From NCBI RefSeq assembly GCF_900091605.1, contig NZ_FMCQ01000012.1, forward strand, positions 109,897 through 173,896: a DNA stretch of 64,000 bases, in the 5' to 3' direction. A program made the position numbers and the translations under genes. Position 1 is the first letter of the stretch. Each line of letters opens with the position of its first letter. This DNA comes from Micromonospora tulbaghiae. Its GTDB lineage: Bacteria; Actinomycetota; Actinomycetes; Mycobacteriales; Micromonosporaceae. Under the pieces are notes generated by a model. That model was given only the letters and a program-made list of their open reading frames with translations, did no database searches and was not told the origin of the DNA. Shown piece by piece: positions 1 through 8,478 of this stretch.

Positions 1-1360
1 GACCGGCGCCCTCCACCACGTACCGGGTGATCTCGGCGCCGTTGGACGCGGCGGCCTGCCAGCTCACCCGCGCCGACGCGTCACCAGCGGCGGCCGTCAC
101 CGACTTCGGCGCACCCGGCTTGGACACCTTGGGCTTCTTCGGCGGGGGCGGCGGCGGGGCCACCGGCGGCGGGTCGCCGCCGAGCACGTCGTTGGCGTAC
201 TTGTCGACCTCACGGACCTGGTTGCGGTCGTCGACCACCTGCGCGGTGGACGAGTCCGGCGGGTTGATGAACAGGTGGTTCTCGCGCACCTCCAGCTCGA
301 CCGGACCGGGGCGGCCGGAGCCCTTCACGGTCTGCACGAGCTGACCCTCGGCGTCGAAGGCGTACACCGTGCCGGTGTTCTCGTCGGCGCAGTAGAACCG
401 GCCCGCCCACGACACCGCCGGGCTCAGCCGGGCGCCGGTGCCGGGCACCGTGAACCGCTTCACCTCGCGGCTGTCCCGCACCACGTGCACCGAACGGTCA
501 CCGGAGACCGTGACCGGCACCTGCGGCCCGCTGGTCCGCGTCGGTAGGCTCCCCGGCGCGGTCATGCTCAACTCCGCCCGCTGCGTCTGCCCGCCGACCA
601 CCGTCACCAGCGACGCCGAGGTCCGGTCCAGCACCGCGACGCCCTCGTCCAGCGTGGACACCACCAGCTCGTGCGCCGGCTCGGCCACGTCGTACGTCTC
701 GACCCGCTTCGGGCTGAGCCCGGCGGGCGGCGCGTCACCGGGCGTCTCCGGCAGCTCGGCCGCGGTCACCGCCGAGACGGTGCCCTCACTCGGCACCGCG
801 ATCCACAGCTTGCCCGCGCCGTCGAACGTGCCGCCGGTGATGCCCGGCGGGTAGCGGACCGGCTCGCCCACCGGTGTCAGCGCCCGTGGGTCGAGCTGCC
901 GGACGATGCCCTGCACCGCGTCCACCACGAACGCCGCGTCCTCGTGCAGCGCCACGCTCACCCCGAGCCCCGGCGCGGTCGGCGTGGTGGCCGTGATCTG
1001 CAACGTCGCCAGGTCCAGCGAGCTGACCCGGCCGGTGTTGAGGTCTCGCAGGATCAGCAGCCGGTCGGTCTGGGCCACCTGCATCTGGTGCCGCCGCCCG
1101 CCCGGCACCTCCATCCGGGTGTCCACCCGCGCGGTGACGCCGTTGACCCGGGCCAGTTCGCTGCGGGTGGTGCTCCACAACCAGGAGGAGGCGTCGAAGC
1201 TCGCCACCGCGTTGTCGGCCGCGCCCAGCCCGAGCACCGTCAAGCCCATCGCGGCCAGTAGCGCGGCCACCGTGCCGATGGTCACCAGTCCGCCGCGCAT
1301 CCGCGACCGTGGGCGGGCCGGCTCCGGCCCGGTGCCCGTGACGTCCTCGATGGTGGTCAC
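1..1360 (-). CDS. Membrane-anchored beta-propeller-like protein with fibronectin III domain (C-terminus off window)
   Basis: The reading frame is open from a GTG at 1360 to the left edge, so at least 453 residues are visible and the C-terminus is missing. A GGGGAGG ribosome site precedes the GTG. Residues about 20-45 form one transmembrane helix (GGLVTIGTVAALLAAMGL). The extracellular part that follows has short recurring beta-strand units of the kind seen in propeller-type sensor or secretion-associated proteins. A Pro/Lys linker (PPPPPKKPK) then leads into the start of a fibronectin type III domain (GAPKSVTAAAGDASARVSW). The larger protein just upstream also ends in a fibronectin-like domain, so the two may act together at the cell surface. 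No catalytic motif is visible; function unknown. Confidence 0.75.
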   Translation of the reverse strand, partial: MTTIEDVTGTGPEPARPRSRMRGGLVTIGTVAALLAAMGLTVLGLGAADNAVASFDASSWLWSTTRSELARVNGVTARVDTRMEVPGGRRHQMQVAQTDRLLILRDLNTGRVSSLDLATLQITATTPTAPGLGVSVALHEDAAFVVDAVQGIVRQLDPRALTPVGEPVRYPPGITGGTFDGAGKLWIAVPSEGTVSAVTAAELPETPGDAPPAGLSPKRVETYDVAEPAHELVVSTLDEGVAVLDRTSASLVTVVGGQTQRAELSMTAPGSLPTRTSGPQVPVTVSGDRSVHVVRDSREVKRFTVPGTGARLSPAVSWAGRFYCADENTGTVYAFDAEGQLVQTVKGSGRPGPVELEVRENHLFINPPDSSTAQVVDDRNQVREVDKYANDVLGGDPPPVAPPPPPPKKPKVSKPGAPKSVTAAAGDASARVSWQAAASNGAEITRYVVEGAG

Positions 1361-1498
1361 TGCCGGCTGCCTCCCCGTGTCGGTGCGGGAGAACCACCGA
1401 GCACGGCGGACCCTCCCCAGAGCCGGGAGCCATCATAGGTGCCGTCCGGAGCCGGTGAAACCCGCACCGTCCCCCTGTGGACACCGAGCGTGTCGTCC

Positions 1499-4400
1499 TC
1501 AGTTCGGCGTGCCGCCGCCCTCCCGGTCGGTGCAGACCTGGCCCGAGGTGGCGTACGAGTCGGTCGAGTAGACCGCCAGCACCGTGAAGCAGTAGTCCAG
1601 CTTCGCGCTCAACCCGTTCACCGTGTACCGGGTCTGCCCGGCGTCCACAGTCGCCATCACCCCGAGCTTCTGCCCGGCCCGGCCACCCGCCACCACGAAC
1701 GGCACCCCACCGTTCGTCGGATCGGTCCAGGTCACCGTCACGGTCGTGGTGTCGTCGCGCAGCTTCAGGTCACCCGGCGGTGGCCCGGCCACCTTCGGCG
1801 ACGCGGAGCCGGACGCGGGCGCGGGAGCCGGAGGCGGCGCCGCCTCCCGGTTCAGCAACACCGCGCCGACACCGACCACCGCCACCACCGCGAGCACCGC
1901 ACCGCCGACCACCAGAGCCAGCACCGTCCGGTTCCGGCCGGACCGCTCCGGCTCCATCGGGTACGCGGCCTGCTGCTCGACCGGCTGCTGGTGGAACATC
2001 GGCGGGGTCGCCGGCCAGGCGCTCTGCTCCGGCTCGGCCGGCGGCTCCGGTCGCGTGGACTCGGGGAAGTCCAGCAGGTCCTCGTAGATCGTCATCGGCC
2101 GGTTCGGCTCCGGCGCGTCCCGATCCGGTTCGCCGGCCGTGTCGGCGGGCGCCGGTTCGTCCTCCTCCGGCTCCGGGTCGGTGGGCCGGTCGACCGGCTG
2201 GGACGGGGCGACGCTGCTCCACGGCGGCGCGACCATGCCCCAGGGCGGTACGGAGGAGCCGCTCACGGGTGCCGCGCTGACCGGCGCCGCGGGTGGTCCG
2301 CTCACTGGCGGCGGATAGGTGCCGGGGGGAGCGCTCACCGGTGGGTGTCCGGGGGGCGGCGCGCTGACCGGTGGCGGATAGGTGGATCCGGGCGGCGCGC
2401 TGACCGGCGGTGGGTAGCCGGGTGACCCGCTGCTCGGCGGGCCCGGAGGTCCGCTGACGGGTGGCGCGGGTGGTGCGCCGGTCAGCGACGGGTAGCCGGG
2501 TGCGGGCGGTCCGCTGACCGGCGGTGGGTAACCCGGTCCGGGCGTTCCGCTGACGGACGGGGGGTAGCCGATGGCCGGTGCAGCGCTGACCGGTGCGGCA
2601 GGCGGTCCGCTGACCGGCGGCGGGTAGCCGCTCACCGGAGCGCCGCTGACCGGCTGTCCGGGCGGCCCGCTGACCGGGTTCGTGGGGGGCGCGCTGGCGG
2701 GTGTTGCGCTTGTCGGTGCTGGGGCGACGGGCGCAGCGCTGGTGGGCGGCGCGCTGATGTGCGGTGCGGTGGGCAGCGGTGCCCCACCTGCCGGAGGCGT
2801 TCCGGCGTCGGACGCGTCGAGAGTGCCCGACGCGCCTGCCGAGGGAGTGCTCGGCTGCACGCTCGCGGCGGCGTCGCTTTCACTCGTTCCCGGGCTCACC
2901 GGCGGACCGCTGACCGGAGACGTGTTCACCGGTGGTGCGGTTGCTGCGGGCTTCGCCGAAGCGTCGCGGGCTGCCTTTGCGGCGTTACGCGCCGCCTCCT
3001 CTTCCAGCAGCGGGCCGATCTGCTGCACCCGGATCGTCGGCTTGTCCCAGCCCGGCCCACCGGGGACAGGCGGTGTCGTACCCCGGCCCGAAGTGCCGGT
3101 GCCGGCCGTCCGCTCCGCGGCAGGCTGTGCGGGAGGGGTGGCCTCGGCCGTCGGAGTCGCCCGCGGGGCGGGCGCCGGTCGGGGCGGAACAGGTGCAGAG
3201 GGCGGCGTCGGCGCGGTGGCAGCGGCCGGCGCCGATTCGGCCACGGGCGCCGGTGGCGCCGCCGAGGCCGGAGGGGCGACCGGTGGCGGAGCGGGCGGGG
3301 ACGACACCGGCGGTACGACGGGCACGGCCGGCGGTGGAGGCAGGTCGCCGACTGCCGGCGCCGGCGCCGGCACGCGCGGCGCCGGCGGCAGGACGGTCGG
3401 AGGCGGCGGTACCAGTCCCGCCGAGGGCGTCCGCGACGGTGGCGGGGTGATCCCGGCAGGCGGTGCCTCGGTAACCGGCGGTGCGGGCGGCGGCGGGATG
3501 ACCGGCGGGGGTGGAAGTGGGGACGTGCCGGCGGTTCCCGGCATCGGCAGCGAGGGCGTGCCGATGGTTTCGGGCATCTGTGAGGTTGGCTGCGGGGGCG
3601 TGCCGGCGGTTCTGGGCATCTGTGATTGCGGTTGCGGCGTACCGGCCGTGCCCGGCTGCGGGCGCGACAGCGGCGTGCCGGCCGTGCCGGGCATCTGCGA
3701 AGGCGGTAGCGGGGTGCCGGCGGCGCCGGGCGTCGGCGGGGGCGGTACCGCAGGCGTAGGGGCGCCCGGCGCCGGTACCGGACGGGCGGGGGCGGACGGC
3801 GCCGACACGGGCGCGATGTGCGGGACGGTAGGCGAGGACGTCGGGCCGGGAACGGGAGGCGCTGTCGGCTGTCCGGGCACCGACGTCCCCGCCGCCGGAA
3901 TCCTCGTCGTCCCGGCGGTCGGTGCCGTCGTCGGTGCCCCGGCCGTCGGTGCTGTGGTCGGCGTTCCGGGTGCCGTCGCGGGTGTTCCCGGTGTCGGACC
4001 GGGCGTCGACGTGCCGGCGGTGGCCGGGTGCGAAGGCGTGCCGGGGGTGCGTGGCGGCACCGGCGTCACACCGGGAGCGGCGGCCGGTCGGCCGTACGTC
4101 GCCGGGGGTGCCTGGGGGACACGCTGAGCCGGAGGAACCGGGATGACGCCCTGAGCCGGGGGCACCGGGCGGACACCGGGCACCTGCGGGGCTGCCCCGG
4201 CAGCCGGCGGCCTCGCCGGGGCGGTGGGCTCGACGGGCACTACTGGGAACCGGGTCGTCGCCTCATCCGTGATGGGCGCGAACCGCGTCGTCGCCTCCTC
4301 GGTGATGGGCGCGAACCGGGTCGTCGCCTCCGAGACAGGCGGCGAGGGCGGCCCCCACGGAGTCGCGGGTCCGTTCGGCCCGGCCGCGGCAGGCTGCTGC

Positions 4401-5335
4401 GGCGGGGCGGGTGCCACCAGAGGCGGCGGAGCGACCCGCGGGTTCGGCGCGGACTGAGCCGGCTGCACGGCGTGGGGCGCCTGCGGTGCCGGGCCCGGGC
4501 GGGGAGCCCACTGCGAACCGGGTACCGGCGGACTCCCGGCGGGCACACCCGGGGCGACGGGCCGAGGCGGTGCGGGCGGATGCGGTGGAGGGACCGCCCG
4601 CAGCGAGACGGTGGGCTCGGACCGCCCGTGCCCGGGGTACGCGGAGGAGGCGGGACCGGGTTGGCCGGGCCGGGCCGGGCCGGGGCTCCCCGGTAGTGCC
4701 GGATCGGGGCTTCCGGGCGGGCCCGGGTTCGGATGCCGGGGCAGGGACTGATCGGGGTGCCCGGGGCGGCCCGGATTCGGGTAGCCGGGCGAGGGCGGAG
4801 CGGGGCGCGGGCCGGCAGCGGCGGCGAAGCCGCCGGGGGAGGGGCCATAGCCCGCGGGAGCGGCGGCGGAGCCGCCGAGGTACTGGCGGGCTGCGCGTAC
4901 CGCGGGGTGGTCCGGACCGAGCACGGCGGCCCCGGCGGTCGCTACGCGGCTGTAGTTGCGGCGGGCCTCGTGCCGGTTGCCGAGTTCCTCGGACACCCCG
5001 GCCAGGTCGAAGCTGAGCGCGAGCATCAGCGGGTCGGCCTCGCCGCGGCGGCGCTCGCCGGCCGCGTAGGCCTCCTCGAGTACGCGGCGGGCGGCGGCCG
5101 GGTCGTCGGCCTCGCGATGCAGCCGGGCCAGCAGGTGCCCGGTGGCCAGGACGTCCTGGTGATCCTCGCCGTACGCCGGGCGGGCCGCGATGATCGCGTC
5201 GGCGAGCAGGCGGCGGGCGCTTGTCAGGTCACCCGCGGCGCGCAGTGCGAGGGCCTGGTGTTGAGTGGCGATCAACGGGGAGGGGTGGGACACGGGAGCA
5301 ATGCTGCCCGGAATCGCCTGTTGCGCGCTACCCAC
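1499..5335 (-). CDS. Very large Pro-rich membrane protein: N-terminal TPR-like region, TM helix, C-terminal fibronectin-III-like domain
   Basis: This 1278-residue protein starts at GTG 5335. Residues about 15-155 look like tetratricopeptide repeats, with Ala/Leu/Arg-rich helical pairs such as HLLARLHREADDPAAARRVL. Residues about 160-1130 are low-complexity Pro/Ala/Gly/Ser sequence with several repeat families: a TTRF block near residues 335-365, short PGTAGTP units, and PPVSGPP/GYPPPVSG units near 870-1020. A single transmembrane helix (VLALVVGGAVLAVVAVVGVGAVLL) follows near residue 1160, then a fibronectin-III-like domain with two Cys at the C-terminus. This topology puts TPRs and the Pro-rich tail in the cytoplasm and the fibronectin domain outside. 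It is probably a scaffold. The gene lies 138 bp upstream of another fibronectin-type membrane gene on the same strand. Repeat length probably varies between strains. Confidence 0.8.
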   Translation of the reverse strand: MGSAQQAIPGSIAPVSHPSPLIATQHQALALRAAGDLTSARRLLADAIIAARPAYGEDHQDVLATGHLLARLHREADDPAAARRVLEEAYAAGERRRGEADPLMLALSFDLAGVSEELGNRHEARRNYSRVATAGAAVLGPDHPAVRAARQYLGGSAAAPAGYGPSPGGFAAAAGPRPAPPSPGYPNPGRPGHPDQSLPRHPNPGPPGSPDPALPGSPGPARPGQPGPASSAYPGHGRSEPTVSLRAVPPPHPPAPPRPVAPGVPAGSPPVPGSQWAPRPGPAPQAPHAVQPAQSAPNPRVAPPPLVAPAPPQQPAAAGPNGPATPWGPPSPPVSEATTRFAPITEEATTRFAPITDEATTRFPVVPVEPTAPARPPAAGAAPQVPGVRPVPPAQGVIPVPPAQRVPQAPPATYGRPAAAPGVTPVPPRTPGTPSHPATAGTSTPGPTPGTPATAPGTPTTAPTAGAPTTAPTAGTTRIPAAGTSVPGQPTAPPVPGPTSSPTVPHIAPVSAPSAPARPVPAPGAPTPAVPPPPTPGAAGTPLPPSQMPGTAGTPLSRPQPGTAGTPQPQSQMPRTAGTPPQPTSQMPETIGTPSLPMPGTAGTSPLPPPPVIPPPPAPPVTEAPPAGITPPPSRTPSAGLVPPPPTVLPPAPRVPAPAPAVGDLPPPPAVPVVPPVSSPPAPPPVAPPASAAPPAPVAESAPAAATAPTPPSAPVPPRPAPAPRATPTAEATPPAQPAAERTAGTGTSGRGTTPPVPGGPGWDKPTIRVQQIGPLLEEEAARNAAKAARDASAKPAATAPPVNTSPVSGPPVSPGTSESDAAASVQPSTPSAGASGTLDASDAGTPPAGGAPLPTAPHISAPPTSAAPVAPAPTSATPASAPPTNPVSGPPGQPVSGAPVSGYPPPVSGPPAAPVSAAPAIGYPPSVSGTPGPGYPPPVSGPPAPGYPSLTGAPPAPPVSGPPGPPSSGSPGYPPPVSAPPGSTYPPPVSAPPPGHPPVSAPPGTYPPPVSGPPAAPVSAAPVSGSSVPPWGMVAPPWSSVAPSQPVDRPTDPEPEEDEPAPADTAGEPDRDAPEPNRPMTIYEDLLDFPESTRPEPPAEPEQSAWPATPPMFHQQPVEQQAAYPMEPERSGRNRTVLALVVGGAVLAVVAVVGVGAVLLNREAAPPPAPAPASGSASPKVAGPPPGDLKLRDDTTTVTVTWTDPTNGGVPFVVAGGRAGQKLGVMATVDAGQTRYTVNGLSAKLDYCFTVLAVYSTDSYATSGQVCTDREGGGTPN
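4245..4335. repeat. Tandem repeat of about 33 bp encoding EATTRF units
   Basis: Near-identical 33-bp units containing gcgaaccgggtcgtcgcctc recur here. On the minus strand they encode three EATTRF/DEATTRF units spaced 11 residues apart inside the Pro-rich protein. Paired Thr residues in a charged, disordered context could be substrates of an actinobacterial Ser/Thr kinase and a binding site for an FHA domain; that is inference. Confidence 0.7.
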
Positions 5336-5493
5336 CCGATCTATGTGGCCGTTGACCTGCGCAAACGTGCCGCGCTGGAGCTGATGTGCATGATCGTTCT
5401 GGGCCGTGTACAGTAATGCCCCGTGCGGCCCGCCGGGCCGACCGATGCGGTGAGTAGCTCACATTGGTCGACCGGGTAGGCTGGTACGTGCAG

Positions 5494-5577
5494 GTCCGGG
5501 TGGCGGAATGGCAGACGCGCTAGCTTGAGGTGCTAGTGCCCGTATAGGGCGTGGGGGTTCAAGTCCCCCCTCGGACA
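5494..5577 (+). tRNA. tRNA-Leu (anticodon GAG)
   Basis: The cloverleaf can be folded by eye. The acceptor stem pairs 5494-5500 with 5570-5576 with one G-T pair. The anticodon stem CTAGC/GCTAG encloses loop TTGAGGT, so the anticodon at 5527-5529 is GAG. A long variable arm typical of tRNA-Leu follows, then the T-arm GGGGGTTCAAGTCCCCC. CCA is not encoded. A rho-independent terminator and a recombinase remnant lie immediately downstream, so this gene looks like the edge of an integration site. Confidence 0.95.
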
Positions 5578-5579
5578 CG

Positions 5580-5745
5580 AACGATAACCCCACGGTGTGC
5601 GCTGAGATCGACTTCAGCGCGCACCGTTTGCGTTTTTCCGGCTGGTAGTTCAGCCGGAGTCCGAGTCGTAGGTAGACCTCGGCTTTGTCGGCCGGGTCGG
5701 CGTTACGGAGCACGGTGGTGATGTTGCCGAGCGCGGTGACCAGGG
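5580..5745 (-). repeat. Copy 1 of a direct repeat: 3' end of a large serine recombinase gene
   Basis: This 166-bp segment is close to 90 percent identical by eye to 9844-10007. On the minus strand it encodes DPADKAEVYLRLGLRLNYQPE, matching DPADKAEVCRQLGLRLNYQPE in the longer remnant. Only the extreme C-terminal coding part survives here, starting three bases after the tRNA-Leu discriminator base. The two copies bracket about 4.1 kb. Duplication by element insertion, or recombination between related elements, would explain it. Confidence 0.75.
5594..5640 (+). terminator. Rho-independent terminator after tRNA-Leu
   Basis: GGTGTGCGCTGA pairs with TCAGCGCGCACC across a 7-8 nt loop, and the stem is followed by GTTTGCGTTTTT. 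The hairpin lies inside the repeated recombinase sequence, so it was probably brought in with the element. The second copy near 9857-9890 keeps the stem. Confidence 0.7.
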
Positions 5746-5805
5746 GTGCTCGCGAACCAGGTCCCGGACCAGTTCCGCGGTCATCTCGATCCCGACACCG
5801 GCCAT
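5746..5805 (-). pseudogene. N-terminal stub resembling an aminoglycoside phosphotransferase
   Basis: From ATG 5805 the minus strand reads MAGVGIEMTAELVRDLVREH and is then cut off where the recombinase repeat begins. The phrase TAELVRDLVRE is typical of the first helix of APH-family kinases. No kinase catalytic loop follows, so this is at most about 20 codons of a broken gene. The assignment is tentative because the match is short. Confidence 0.35.
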
Positions 5806-5922
5806 GCCGACCGACGGAAGTGCGCCACCGCCGCAGCCATAACCCGATGGTGGACCCGCCTGGTGCGAACGACTCGGACCCGGTAGTCAGGCACCCGCCG
5901 GTGTGCAGGTCGTGCCGGCTCG

Positions 5923-6627
5923 TCAGGGCGCTGGTTGGCCAAGACAGAGCCGGTCGGCGACGTCCCGTGCCCAGAATCGGTATCCGTGGGTCGACGGGTG
6001 GAAGCGGTCGATGCTGAAGAAGTCGGGTGGCGGCGTCCCGGCGGGTTGGTCGATGAACGACGTTCGGGGGTGGTCCCAGCAGACCTCCCGGGTGACCGCG
6101 TCCAGTGCGGCGGCGCGCTCACCGAGATAGCGCGCGAGGGTGGCCGGAATGGCCGGGAACAGGGTGAACGGCGGAAGTCCCACTACCGCCACCCGGTGTG
6201 CGCGGCGGGTGAGCCCGGCGAGGATACCGGTCAGGTCCTCGCGCCAGAGGTCCGGTCCGCGGCCGGCCAGCACGTCGTTCGCGCCGGCGAGCAGCACGAC
6301 CAGATCGAGGTTGTCGTCGAGGCGCGGCACGAGCTGGAATCGGATCCGGCGGGAGGCGGCGCCGAACTGGCCGACGGCCTGCCAGTCGACCGGCCGACGG
6401 GTACGGGCGGCCAGTTCCTGTGCGAGGCTGGCCGCGAAGGCCTCCTCGCCGTCGGTCACGCCGCAGCCGGCGGCGGTCGAGTCGCCCAGTACGGCCAGGC
6501 GCAGCGGCTCCGCCCCGGGACCGGGGACGGTGCCGCTGACACCGCCACCCGGTGCCGACGCGAGCCGCAGGGTCGAGCGCAGCCAGACACCCTGGAGCAC
6601 GACGACCGGCAGCCAGACCGGGTTCAT
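5923..6627 (-). CDS. GDSL/SGNH-family lipase/esterase
   Basis: The 234-residue product starts at ATG 6627, which overlaps the stop of the 45-codon stub upstream, so the two are translationally coupled. Block I of SGNH hydrolases is clear: LAVLGDSTAAGCGV near residues 40-53 carries the nucleophile Ser. A Gly (VGQFGAASRR) and an Asn (LAGANDVL) supply the oxyanion hole, and SIDRFHPSTHGY near the end supplies Asp and His. An N-terminal hydrophobic stretch (PVWLPVVVLQGVWL) may anchor or export it. The substrate cannot be read from sequence. It lies opposite a TetR regulator that may control it through the shared upstream region. Confidence 0.85.
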   Translation of the reverse strand: MNPVWLPVVVLQGVWLRSTLRLASAPGGGVSGTVPGPGAEPLRLAVLGDSTAAGCGVTDGEEAFAASLAQELAARTRRPVDWQAVGQFGAASRRIRFQLVPRLDDNLDLVVLLAGANDVLAGRGPDLWREDLTGILAGLTRRAHRVAVVGLPPFTLFPAIPATLARYLGERAAALDAVTREVCWDHPRTSFIDQPAGTPPPDFFSIDRFHPSTHGYRFWARDVADRLCLGQPAP

Positions 6628-6761
6628 GCCATCACTCCGGCGCCGTTGCGGGCCAGGGGCAGGGTGGTGCGCAGGTAGGCGACGATCGCATCGGCCACCT
6701 TGGCCGGGTAAGCGGGCCGCTCCCGCTCGTAGAGCGCGGCCACGTGACCGAAGACGTTCAT
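6624..6761 (-). pseudogene. 45-codon N-terminal stub of a SAM-dependent methyltransferase, still with a strong ribosome site
   Basis: An ATG at 6761 follows a perfect AGGAGGT at good spacing. The 45-residue product (MNVFGHVAALYERERPAYP at the start) matches the first helix of class I methyltransferases, where an LYERxRPxYP phrase is common. It ends before any SAM-binding motif. Its TGA overlaps the ATG of the GDSL hydrolase. It now probably works as a leader peptide that couples translation of the hydrolase to the strong ribosome site. Whether the peptide does anything is unknown. Confidence 0.55.
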
Positions 6762-6790
6762 GACGACCTCCTGGGCGGCAGCGTCCCCGT

Positions 6791-6842
6791 GTACGCTGCC
6801 GTATATGGAAGGTTAGCTGGCCACGTACGGTGACGTATACGG
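6791..6842. promoter_or_regulatory. Tandem operator-like repeats between the TetR gene and the hydrolase operon
   Basis: gtacgctgccgtatat at 6791-6806 is repeated as gtacggtgacgtatac at 6825-6840 with three differences, 34 bp start to start. Each unit is roughly palindromic, with GTAC at one end and GTATAC-like bases at the other. The pair lies in the divergent intergenic region, as expected for a TetR-family operator controlling both directions. Confidence 0.5.
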
Positions 6843-6860
6843 CGGAGTGAGGTGGGTCAC

Positions 6861-7436
6861 ATGAAGTTCGAAACGCGGACCCCGCGAGACCGATGGATCG
6901 AGGCCGGCCTCGAGGCGCTCGCATCCGGCGGTCCGGATGCGGTACGGGTCGAGGCGCTGGCCAAGCGGCTCGGCGTATCCAAGGGCGGCTTCTACGGCTT
7001 CTTCGCGGACCGTGATGCGCTGCTGACGGCCATGGTGGACACATGGGAGCGGGAGAGCACCGACGAGGTCATCAACCGTGTCGAGAAGGAAGGCGGCAGC
7101 CCGAAGACCCGAATCGCCCGAGCCGGCGTCCAGACCTTCTCCAGTGACCGGCTGCTGCCGATCGACCTGGCGATCCGTGACTGGGCCCGGCGCGACCCGG
7201 TGATCGCCGATCGTCTCCGCAGGGTCGACAACCGGCGGCTGGGCCTCCTGCGGGAGATGATCGGCACCTTCTGCGACGACCCGGACGAGGTGGAAGCCCG
7301 CAGCGTCCTCGCGTTCTGCCTCCTGATCGGCGAGCACTTCCTGGCCGCCGACCACGGCGATCGGTCCCGGGCGCAGGTGCTCCGTCGCGCGGGCGACCTC
7401 ATCCTGAACCGACACCCGGGCCAAACGCCGGCGTGA
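6861..7436 (+). CDS. TetR/AcrR-family transcriptional regulator
   Basis: The chosen start is ATG 6861 behind GAGGTGG; a GTG nine bases earlier is possible. The 191-residue product has an N-terminal TetR helix-turn-helix (GPDAVRVEALAKRLGVSKGGFYGFFADRDALLTAMVD, residues about 25-60), including the family-typical GxFYxxF phrase. The all-alpha ligand-binding domain follows with the SDRLLPIDLAIRDWARRDP region common in one TetR subgroup. It is divergent from the GDSL hydrolase. Two tandem operator-like repeats lie between them, so local and autogenous regulation is likely. The ligand is unknown. Confidence 0.9.
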   Translation: MKFETRTPRDRWIEAGLEALASGGPDAVRVEALAKRLGVSKGGFYGFFADRDALLTAMVDTWERESTDEVINRVEKEGGSPKTRIARAGVQTFSSDRLLPIDLAIRDWARRDPVIADRLRRVDNRRLGLLREMIGTFCDDPDEVEARSVLAFCLLIGEHFLAADHGDRSRAQVLRRAGDLILNRHPGQTPA

Positions 7437-7684
7437 CCGGCGAGCCCGGCCGCCGCACGGGCCAGGGTGGCGTCCGCTCATGCCGCGATTCAGCGGTTCG
7501 CCGGGGCGTGCTCAGTCGAGCCAGCAAACACCGCGTCGCCGTCCCGTGCGGCCGCGACGAGCAAGCGGTACGTCGCTGAGATCGTCACGGACATCGCGCG
7601 TGACGCCGTGTAACGCGACGAACTCGTCCATACCCTCGCCGGGGCCGGCCCGCCCACCGGCCCTACCGTGACGGCCGGGCGCGA
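7437..7684. other. Non-coding gap with possible debris
   Basis: No intact gene is seen. The minus strand carries a 39-codon reading frame from ATG 7631. A second frame reads LLVAAARDGDAVF, reminiscent of the start of an ECF sigma factor. Both are too short to call, so this is best treated as decayed sequence. Confidence 0.3.
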
Positions 7685-8191
7685 TCAGGTTGCCTCGGCG
7701 GTACCGGGAATCGCGGGGACTTCCAGCAGCGCCGCGTTGATCGCCATCACCTCCGCAGCGAGTTCGGGCACCGTCACGACCTCTATGCCGACGCCACTGA
7801 GCATCGCGATGCCCACACACTTCACAAACGTCGGAGGTTCCGGGAGCGCCAGCACAACGCGGCCGATCCCGGCCGCAATGATCAGGTCGCAGCAGGTGGC
7901 CGGGGCCGAGCGCCGAGAGGTGCACGGCTCCATTGAGGAATACATGGTGACGCCCGACAGATCCCCGGCGCTTGTGCCGAGCCGCATCAGGGCGGACTGT
8001 TCCGCATGGACGACCGGGCCCTGATCGCGAGAATGTCCCCGGGAGATCTCGCGGCCATCTGCTGAGACGATGACCGCTCCGACGGCGTAGGCCGTCTTGC
8101 TGGGCACACAGAGCCGGGAGGTCTCGACGGCCTCCCGGAGCCATCGCCGGTCGACGTCCGAAACCACACTTCTCCCGTTCCTTGGAAACAT
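7685..8191 (-). CDS. CMP/dCMP deaminase-family zinc enzyme
   Basis: The product is about 168 residues from ATG 8191; a GTG at 8167 behind GGGAG is an equally plausible start. It contains both halves of the cytidine/deoxycytidylate deaminase zinc site. VVHAEQSAL gives the zinc His and proton-shuttle Glu, and MEPCTSRRSAPATCCDLI gives PC(x)nC with the two zinc Cys. The order is that of the dCMP/riboflavin/guanine deaminase branch (HAE then PCxxC-like), here with an extended spacer between the Cys residues. It stands alone in a gene-poor, partly decayed region. The substrate is uncertain; nucleotide or pyrimidine deamination is the family expectation. Confidence 0.75.
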   Translation of the reverse strand: MFPRNGRSVVSDVDRRWLREAVETSRLCVPSKTAYAVGAVIVSADGREISRGHSRDQGPVVHAEQSALMRLGTSAGDLSGVTMYSSMEPCTSRRSAPATCCDLIIAAGIGRVVLALPEPPTFVKCVGIAMLSGVGIEVVTVPELAAEVMAINAALLEVPAIPGTAEAT

Positions 8192-8478
8192 CAGACTGAT
8201 GTGCGTCGTACCGCACGGCACGGTCCACTTCTGTGCGCCAGGGGCAGACAGCGGCAGCAACCCGGCGGCGATGAACGCGCCCGCCCCGGCCAGCCATCCT
8301 CGGCCGCCGGGCTCGCGGTGATCAGGCGCGCCCGATCACGGTCGCCCTTCGCGTCCGAGGTTGTGCGTCGCCAGATAGAGAGGTTGTACGTCGCCCGATA
8401 GGCCGGACGACGATCGACCGGCGTGCGCAAGCGCGAGGCCCGTGCCACCGGCCGAGACCAGCAATCCGGCGACTGTCA

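Noticed and set aside
2270..2700. Recurring gctgaccggcggtgggtagcc-like units considered as a CRISPR-type array
   Set aside because: The units are in frame and encode PPVSGPP/GYPPPVSG repeats of the Pro-rich protein; spacing is irregular and nothing resembles spacers.
5459..5713. 84-codon minus-strand frame running through the tRNA-Leu gene as a real protein
   Set aside because: Only its first part matches the recombinase tail; the rest is antisense to the tRNA and is read-through of a degraded gene.
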